A DNA stretch of 64,000 nt from Saezia sanguinis (GTDB lineage Bacteria > Pseudomonadota > Gammaproteobacteria > Burkholderiales > Burkholderiaceae_C). A model generated the notes under the pieces. The model was not told where the DNA came from and searched no databases. It worked only from the letters and a program-made list of their open reading frames with translations. Position numbers and translations under genes: made by a program. This document shows, piece by piece, positions 58,919-64,000 of this stretch. The stretch covers positions 186,001 through 250,000 of the forward strand of contig NZ_PQSP01000003.1 of the NCBI RefSeq assembly GCF_003991585.1. The letters are read 5' to 3'. Numbering within the stretch: position 1 is the stretch's first letter; every line of letters begins with the position of its first letter.

Positions 58919-60630
58919 ACTGCCTCCCCTGAATACACAGGCGACAACTGCACCACTTTGTCCATATAAGGCAGAATACGCTCGTCATGCGTGGCAACAA
59001 TCACCGTTGTACCCCGCTGTGCCACAGCCATCAGCCCTTGAATCACCGCTTGTGCCGTCTCGGTATCCAGATGCGCCGTCGGCTCATCGGCCAGCAGCAA
59101 GCCAAGCTGGGGCGTCACCATGGCACGTGCCAGTGCCAACCGCAACACTTCCCCCCCGGAAAGACCTACGCCCCCCTCACCCAACCGCCGTTGCAACTGT
59201 CCATGTGCAATATCAGTCATCGCAGCAGCATCTACTGCACTTTGCACCTGCTGCGCAGAAATATCTGCGCGGCCTAACGTGATGTTGTGCAACAAGCTGC
59301 CGGCAAAAATATGAGGCTGCTGGCTGATCCAGCCCATATGCGTTCGCAACGCATCAGCCGTGGCATCGGTCAACTGCACACCACCAATTTCAATGCCCCC
59401 TGCATTTGCCTGCAACAACCCTGCCAGCAAGGCCAACAAGGTCGATTTCCCCTGCCCACTGGGCGCCACCAATGCCACCTTCTCTCCGGCTGCCACCGTC
59501 AGATCAAAATCATGCAATACCGGCTGCACACTGCCAGGGTACTGAAAACTGATCCCCTTAACCTTCACCGCCAAAGCGCCGCCTGAAACATCAGGTGTAT
59601 CAGACACATCTGGCACAGCGGTTGAAGCCGCACCGTGCCGCCCGCCGACCAGGTCTTCTCCCTGAGCACTCAGGCTAGCCATGCTGTCCATTGCCGCTAC
59701 ACCCGAGGCACGGTCATGCCAGACAGCCGAAAGCTCGCGCAACGGATCAAAAAAAGTAGGCGCCAGCAACAGAATAAACAGCCCCTGCGTCAGCGTCAGC
59801 TTGCTTCCCCAGGCTCCAAACGACAGATCCCCCAACAGGTGAAAACCAATATACACCGCCACCATCGCCACGCCCAGCGCGGAAAACAACTCCAGCACCG
59901 CTGAAGATAAAAACGCAATACGCAGCACCGACATCGTTTTGCGGCGCACACCATCGGCTGCGTCCCGCAGCCGCCTGGCAATTACATCCACCGCGTCAAA
60001 AGCCCGGATCGTCGTCAAGCCGCGTAAACGGTCCAGCAAAAAACCATTCATCTGCCCGATTTCCAGCATCTGCTTTTCGCTGGCCTCTTTGGCACGCCAG
60101 CCAACCAGAATCATAAAAACCGGAATCAAAGGTGCCGCACACAACAACACCAGCGCGGCAACCCACGAATTCACAATGACCGCCACCAGAAACACCAGCG
60201 GCACAATCATCACCTTCAACTGCACCGGCTGATACCTCGACAGATACGGCACAATCTGCTCGGCCTGCTCGGTCAGAACACTGGCCGCCTGTCCCGAAGT
60301 CGGGCGCGTTGTATCCAATGGGGAACGCCTGCTCAATGCCTCAATGGCCTGCTGCCGCAAGCGGCTCAACTGCTGCCTGGCTGAACGGAAAGAAATGCGT
60401 GCGCCCCAGGCATCCAGCCCGGCACGCACGATACCAATCAACAAAACCCCGATGGCACTGTACAAAGACACCGCCCATATATCCTGACCATCTGCCATGG
60501 CACCCACCGCCACGGCCAAAAGCCACGCCTGGGGCAACCACAGCAACGCAGCACCTAATTGCAGCATGCCACCGGGCGTCCATGGTGACTGCCGCTGGCG
60601 GCGTGGTTTTGTGGGGGCGGGCTGTTCCAA
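58915..60630 (-). CDS. cydD: heme/thiol ABC transporter subunit CydD
   Basis: First gene of the cyd operon, 571 aa. Six-helix membrane domain, then ATPase: Walker A APSGQGKST (first Gly is Ala), LSGGEVLRLALARA signature, Walker B LLLADEPTAHLD. SEKQMLEIGQMNGFLLDRLRGL is typical of CydD. The start is TTG at 60630 with AGGAG 7 nt upstream. A low-complexity SDTPDVSGG stretch links the two domains. Confidence 0.95.
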   Translation of the reverse strand: MEQPAPTKPRRQRQSPWTPGGMLQLGAALLWLPQAWLLAVAVGAMADGQDIWAVSLYSAIGVLLIGIVRAGLDAWGARISFRSARQQLSRLRQQAIEALSRRSPLDTTRPTSGQAASVLTEQAEQIVPYLSRYQPVQLKVMIVPLVFLVAVIVNSWVAALVLLCAAPLIPVFMILVGWRAKEASEKQMLEIGQMNGFLLDRLRGLTTIRAFDAVDVIARRLRDAADGVRRKTMSVLRIAFLSSAVLELFSALGVAMVAVYIGFHLLGDLSFGAWGSKLTLTQGLFILLLAPTFFDPLRELSAVWHDRASGVAAMDSMASLSAQGEDLVGGRHGAASTAVPDVSDTPDVSGGALAVKVKGISFQYPGSVQPVLHDFDLTVAAGEKVALVAPSGQGKSTLLALLAGLLQANAGGIEIGGVQLTDATADALRTHMGWISQQPHIFAGSLLHNITLGRADISAQQVQSAVDAAAMTDIAHGQLQRRLGEGGVGLSGGEVLRLALARAMVTPQLGLLLADEPTAHLDTETAQAVIQGLMAVAQRGTTVIVATHDERILPYMDKVVQLSPVYSGEAV

Positions 60631-60684
60631 TTATTTCTCCTGTCGTGCCGTGGAGGCATCATACTTTATATCCGCAGACACCAC

Positions 60685-60713
60685 ATTATGCCCAAAGCAC
60701 ACGGCAGCACCAA
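60685..60713 (-). promoter_or_regulatory. putative cyd operon promoter
   Basis: Minus strand: TTGGTG (60708-60713), 17-bp spacer, CATAAT (60685-60690), leaving a leader of about 48 nt before the TTG start. No FNR or ArcA site was recognised in the 244-bp gap. Confidence 0.4.
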
Positions 60714-60825
60714 TAACAGCATATCAAAACCATCAGAACAATAGCCAAACGCTGCCGTTGTCCATACCGCTGTTTATCCGACCTTTTGCTAATACACACA
60801 AATCATATTGTCTTGCCGTACGGAC

Positions 60826-60854
60826 AAAACAAAACGCCCTGCACTGCAGGGCGT
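60826..60854 (-). terminator. intrinsic terminator after the surface-adhesin-like gene
   Basis: Minus strand: perfect repeat ACGCCCTGCA-G-TGCAGGGCGT (60834-60854) followed by TTTTGTTTTG, 20 nt after the stop of the lipoprotein gene. Confidence 0.85.
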
Positions 60855-60874
60855 CTTTCACAAAAACCGCACGA

Positions 60875-61369
60875 TCAAAGCGATTCACATGCCATCCGGT
60901 ACAAACCCAATGCCGCAGCCCCGGCGTCCATTGCCACAAATGGCGCCTGATCATTTGAAGTGATATCCAAAATTTGACCTGATGCATCCAACGCATAAAA
61001 AGCGGGGGTTCTATAAGTACTGTCCTTGCACCTGACTTCAGAATAAATCAATGTTCCCGTCACACTCTCTGAACTCTGTGCACTTAACGGAATAGCCACA
61101 GGAAACACCATACGCAACCATACCGTACTCACGCCATCAGGTTGCAGCACAATACGCTCTTTGTTGGCATAAACCGCATTGCCCATGCCATCATCCTGCA
61201 CCATTAACATCCAGCGTTCACGGGCACTGTTGGCCAGAAAATGCGCAGCCCCGTCCCTGTCCTGGGGAAACGCCGGCACATTTGCCGCCTGCTCATCCAC
61301 CGGTGCCGCACAGGCCCCAGCCAGTAATGCTCCAATGATTACCAGTCCCCAATTGATCACTTTTTTCAT
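60875..61369 (-). CDS. lipoprotein, surface-adhesin E-like
   Basis: 164 aa with a lipoprotein signal, lipobox AGAC near residue 20. The mature part follows the pattern of the surface-adhesin E family: a W start, an ANKERIVLQPDG strand, VWLRMVFP, a single conserved cysteine in YSEVRCKDSTYR, and a late LGLYRMAC, giving a likely disulfide. Function of the family is poorly known. The frame opens 26 codons upstream; the ATG at 61369 with AGGA 8 nt ahead gives the signal peptide. Confidence 0.6.
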   Translation of the reverse strand: MKKVINWGLVIIGALLAGACAAPVDEQAANVPAFPQDRDGAAHFLANSARERWMLMVQDDGMGNAVYANKERIVLQPDGVSTVWLRMVFPVAIPLSAQSSESVTGTLIYSEVRCKDSTYRTPAFYALDASGQILDITSNDQAPFVAMDAGAAALGLYRMACESL

Positions 61370-61508
61370 GGCAAATCCTTTTCCCCAAAACCGGTCACTG
61401 TTGATGCGCCAGCATGCACATGCAACTGAAAACATCGCATCTGCCAATTATGGTTTGGATTATGACTTTGTGCAACGCCAAGGTTACCCCACGAATGCGC
61501 CAGGCAGA

Positions 61509-61907
61509 TTACAGCCCTGATTCAACATCCTGTTGAGTGGAAGACTTTTGCACCAGCAAGGCCGCCTCTGCACGGCGCTTATCCAACACCACTTTGACCT
61601 GCCCCCAGATGTTCCACGCAATAATGGACACCGTCAGGAAAACAGCTAACACCACCAGCGTCAACGCCCGCCTGAGCACTTCCACCGCTTCAGCACCCGC
61701 ATCATAGCGGCCAAAACACAGCATCAAAATCAATGTGCCAGAAACTGCCAGCAAATAAGCGCTTTTGATCCAGAACGCCGCGCCATCTCTATCCTCGCAC
61801 AGCCGCACCAGAATTTTATACAGAATAGGCTTTAAATAAGACACCGCTAATATGGGGCATATCAAAGCAATGGCCAAAGAAAAAACAAAAAATGTGAGAT
61901 TCATCAT
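61509..61907 (-). CDS. small membrane protein, unknown
   Basis: 132 aa with three hydrophobic segments (about 4-25, 47-66, 80-105) and a charged tail (DKRRAEAALLVQKSSTQQ). No family recognised. Tandem ATGs at 61907 and 61904; AGGAGGGG lies right before, and the second ATG is better spaced. The next 145 bp upstream hold no gene I can support. Confidence 0.65.
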   Translation of the reverse strand: MMNLTFFVFSLAIALICPILAVSYLKPILYKILVRLCEDRDGAAFWIKSAYLLAVSGTLILMLCFGRYDAGAEAVEVLRRALTLVVLAVFLTVSIIAWNIWGQVKVVLDKRRAEAALLVQKSSTQQDVESGL

Positions 61908-62053
61908 CCCCTCCTGTTTATGTAGACAAAATAAAAACTGTATAAAGACAAAAATGAAATCAATATCTGACCCTGTAGTTTCAGATACTCAACCTGCGAC
62001 TTTTGCTGCGTTTATGATTAAACCTTCTTCTTAACCTGGGGCGGCCTAGCGGT

Positions 62054-62572
62054 CTATTCTGAAAGGCCAAACATCACAACAACAAGGTTGAACAACAGCC
62101 CAAAAATAACCACAACCGCCAACCCAAGCCAGGGGCCAAGCACTGAAAAATGAATCACATTCTTGATTCTTTGGCTACTTTTCAAAGCCTCGCCCTCATC
62201 CATCGCTTTCGGGCTTGCCTTGATATACGCAATAAATGCGCCACAAATGGCAGCAACCACAGGAAAGAACCATCCCCCTGCGTGCCACTCCACCATAACT
62301 TGATAGCCAGCCTGAGCAACTGCGCCTGACAACGCCGTCAAAACCACTACAAACAAATGCGATCTGAATATGCTGGCATACAGATTAAAAAATACTCCGG
62401 CACAAACAGCCGCCACACCCCCAACATAATAAAAGAGAAACCCAATAGGCAAAGTAAACAGAAATGCAAAAATCAGAGCAATTTCAGTGGCCCATTGCGA
62501 TGAAACCCCTTGACGAGGCGACGTATTTTTTACATCTCCCACAACATCATCGCTATAGTTGTCATCCCCCAT
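62054..62572 (-). CDS. multi-span membrane protein, array member C
   Basis: 172 aa. A polar N-terminus (about 1-28) then about five hydrophobic segments. VVLTALSGAVAQAGYQ followed by VVAAICGAFIAYIKAS corresponds to TAISG ... AAVCGGVISLVM in the next gene, so the two are distant paralogues. The tail KSSQRIKNVIHFSVLGPWLGL is also found in the broken copy near 63.4 kb. ATG at 62572 with GGGAG 6 nt ahead; the 15 codons upstream are not needed. Function unknown. Confidence 0.7.
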   Translation of the reverse strand: MGDDNYSDDVVGDVKNTSPRQGVSSQWATEIALIFAFLFTLPIGFLFYYVGGVAAVCAGVFFNLYASIFRSHLFVVVLTALSGAVAQAGYQVMVEWHAGGWFFPVVAAICGAFIAYIKASPKAMDEGEALKSSQRIKNVIHFSVLGPWLGLAVVVIFGLLFNLVVVMFGLSE

Positions 62573-62634
62573 GTCTTTCTCCCATCCACCTGATAACCCA
62601 ACATCAACCCAATACAAATCACCTTATCCGCCTT

Positions 62635-63297
62635 TTAAATCGCTGACATCAGAATGTGAATTAAGCAACCAACGGTCACTAAACCCACGATCACCCCCAC
62701 CACCACGCCTGCCACCTTACTGACCAGATCACCGATTAACACCCCGATCACTATACTTGCCACCACGATCCCTACTGCAACAACAGCTCCCAATAAAATG
62801 TTTGGATTGCCCGATAACATCAAAAACATCCAGCCACCGAATAAAATCCCGGCAAACGCAAAATTGGCGATATTTAACCATTTGTGTTCTTGCAGTAATT
62901 GGCGCCGCTCAGGTACTATCCATGTAAAACCTCTGAGCATGACCAGGGAAATTACCCCACCACAAACTGCAGCGATACATATCAGTTCGAAACGATAATC
63001 CCTCATATCAGATGGCAAAAAAATGCTGTATGCATATTGGATAGTTTCCCCTGATATTGCAGTGCATATCATCACGCTCCACCCAGACTTGCAGTGATCC
63101 ACATACCAATAAAAAAGCCACGCCGTCAAACAGGAGGGAATGCCTGCCATAAACCATGGGAAAACCATGAAAGGTCCAAAAAAAGTAAATAGCTGTGCCA
63201 GAAAAAGATATGCAAGCACCTTTTTCTTTGAGTTCCTTATCTCCCATGCTTCACTTTCGATTTGGGACTCTACATTTTTTTCATTTATTGTCACCAT
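62635..63297 (-). CDS. multi-span membrane protein, array member B
   Basis: 220 aa. A charged N-terminus (1-28), about four hydrophobic segments with LTAWLFYWYVDHCKSGWSV and ICTAISGETIQY, a cytosolic-looking VPERRQLLQEHKWLN loop, then FAFAGILFGGWMFL. After about residue 165 there is a Gly/Val/Ile-rich tail with many small residues (GVVVGVIVGL), resembling a glycine zipper helix pair. Close paralogue of the partial gene at the window end. AAGAG 6-7 nt before the ATG. Function unknown. Confidence 0.72.
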   Translation of the reverse strand: MVTINEKNVESQIESEAWEIRNSKKKVLAYLFLAQLFTFFGPFMVFPWFMAGIPSCLTAWLFYWYVDHCKSGWSVMICTAISGETIQYAYSIFLPSDMRDYRFELICIAAVCGGVISLVMLRGFTWIVPERRQLLQEHKWLNIANFAFAGILFGGWMFLMLSGNPNILLGAVVAVGIVVASIVIGVLIGDLVSKVAGVVVGVIVGLVTVGCLIHILMSAI

Positions 63298-63368
63298 GAT
63301 TTACTCTTATACGGATATATCATTAGCCAAGCCATTTCTGCCACATGAATAGAAAATGAACATTCGTT

Positions 63369-63525
63369 TCATGCCCCTGTAAAAGACTTCCAAATTACGT
63401 CAAAGATCAGCCACATCAGCAATAAAAAATACATGACCGGTATACCAAGCCACAAGCGAGAAACCGAAATGAATCATATTTTTAATATCTTCAATCCTTT
63501 CAGAAGAAAACATTGAATAACCTGC
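63369..63525 (-). pseudogene. decayed C-terminal fragment of an array member
   Basis: Minus-strand remnant. One frame reads MFSSERIEDIKNMIHF from the ATG at 63513; the next frame continues VSRLWLGIPVMYFLLLMWLI ... to a TGA at 63369-63371. Joined by one frameshift, this matches the tail of array member C (SSQRIKNVIHFSVLGPWLGL). No N-terminal part is present. Either a truncated, frameshifted gene or a tail left by recombination between array members. Confidence 0.5.
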
Positions 63526-63559
63526 TGATTAACAGCAATCCCATGCCGTTAAAAAATGG

Positions 63560-64000
63560 TCATATCTCATTTTTAATAACCAGGAATGCCCAGCCACCAA
63601 ACAAAACTCCTGCAAAAGCAAAGTTAAGCACTCCTAGCCTCCCCTGCTCTATTAAAGCCTGACGCTGATCGGCTGTTATTCGAACCACATCACCCAGCTT
63701 CACCAATGCAATCATCCCGCCACAAATTGCTGCAATACATGCCAACATGACATAATATTTTTCGAGTCCGAAATAAAACAATGAGCAGTAGACATACTGG
63801 ATAACACCACCTGACAGTGCAGTACAGACCTCCACACTCCAGCAGTTCTCAAACCAGTCGACATACCGATAAAAAAGCCATGCGGTTAAAAGAGCAGGAA
63901 CTCCAGCAAGGAGCCATGGTATAACCGCAAATGGCCCCATAAAAGAAATCATCTGTGCGAAGAAAAGACACCCAAAAATCACAAAATCTTTTGATCGCCT
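63560..64000 (-). CDS. multi-span membrane protein, array member A (5' end beyond window)
   Basis: Frame open to the window edge; at least 146 residues are present, starting RRSKDFVIFG, which lines up with RNSKKKVLAY of member B, so the true start lies outside. The GTG at 63982 is not the start. GPFAVIPWLLAGVPALLTAW, CTALSGGVIQYVY, CIAAICGGMIALV and FAFAGVLFGGWAFLV match member B at about half the positions. It stops right after the last helix (KNEI) and lacks the Gly-rich tail of B. Confidence 0.7.
   Translation of the reverse strand, partial: RRSKDFVIFGCLFFAQMISFMGPFAVIPWLLAGVPALLTAWLFYRYVDWFENCWSVEVCTALSGGVIQYVYCSLFYFGLEKYYVMLACIAAICGGMIALVKLGDVVRITADQRQALIEQGRLGVLNFAFAGVLFGGWAFLVIKNEI

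Noticed and set aside
61954..62034. 27-codon plus-strand frame between the array and the 132-aa membrane protein
   Set aside because: No ribosome site, no recognisable features and opposite direction to all neighbours.

Overview
This 64 kb window looks like core chromosome of a betaproteobacterium, order Burkholderiales. The evidence is gene content and order: a complete division and cell-wall (dcw) cluster with a fused murE-murF gene, the chain TPR lipoprotein - lolB - ispE - tRNA-Gln - prs - rplY - pth, Gram-negative general porins ending in Asn-Phe, lpxC next to ftsZ, and coq7 for ubiquinone. The family is not resolved; an Oxalobacteraceae- or Alcaligenaceae/Sutterellaceae-like member would fit. 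No phage, insertion sequence or CRISPR array was seen.

Layout. 0-4.1 kb: an ArsC/YffB-like protein, two tandem SGNH-hydrolase lipoproteins, a QueF-like protein that has lost its catalytic residues, yaaA and a YchJ-type SEC-C protein. 4.3-8.4 kb (minus): mutM, a dynamin-type GTPase and mutY in one direction, so both oxidised-guanine repair glycosylases flank a membrane GTPase. 8.6-15.3 kb (plus): outer-membrane lipoprotein, isoprenoid, PRPP and translation genes around one tRNA-Gln(UUG). 15.3-20.2 kb (minus): an I42-like inhibitor lipoprotein, YfhL-type ferredoxin, coaD, rsmD and a catalytic/non-catalytic pair of M16 proteases, divergent from ftsY. 20.3-23.0 kb (plus): ftsY, then a GNAT acetyltransferase overlapping an unknown membrane protein.

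23.1-42.1 kb (minus) is the dcw cluster: mraZ, rsmH, ftsL, ftsI, murE-murF, mraY, murD, ftsW, murG, murC, ddlB, ftsQ, ftsA, ftsZ, lpxC, then a 58-residue membrane protein too short for ordinary ORF calling. Most genes overlap or nearly touch. Two exact 13-bp repeats overlap the mraZ promoter and its GTG start codon and are a likely MraZ operator. MurD carries about 100 extra residues before its ATP loop.

42.5-54 kb: a P2-type cation ATPase, pgi, two paralogous porins (one with a Fur-box-like sequence over its -10 element), coq7, an OsmC-family protein, a candidate small RNA carrying two UCCUCC motifs, ilvA and a cytosolic 5'-nucleotidase. 54.1-60.6 kb (minus): a cytochrome bd operon cydD-cydC-cydA-cydB-cydX, encoding the assembly transporter, both main subunits and a 34-residue CydX.

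60.8-64 kb (minus) is the accessory part: a lipoprotein resembling surface-adhesin E, a small membrane protein, and a run of related multi-span membrane proteins with one decayed copy. The last gene runs off the window end. This array and the candidate small RNA are the best places to look for something undescribed.
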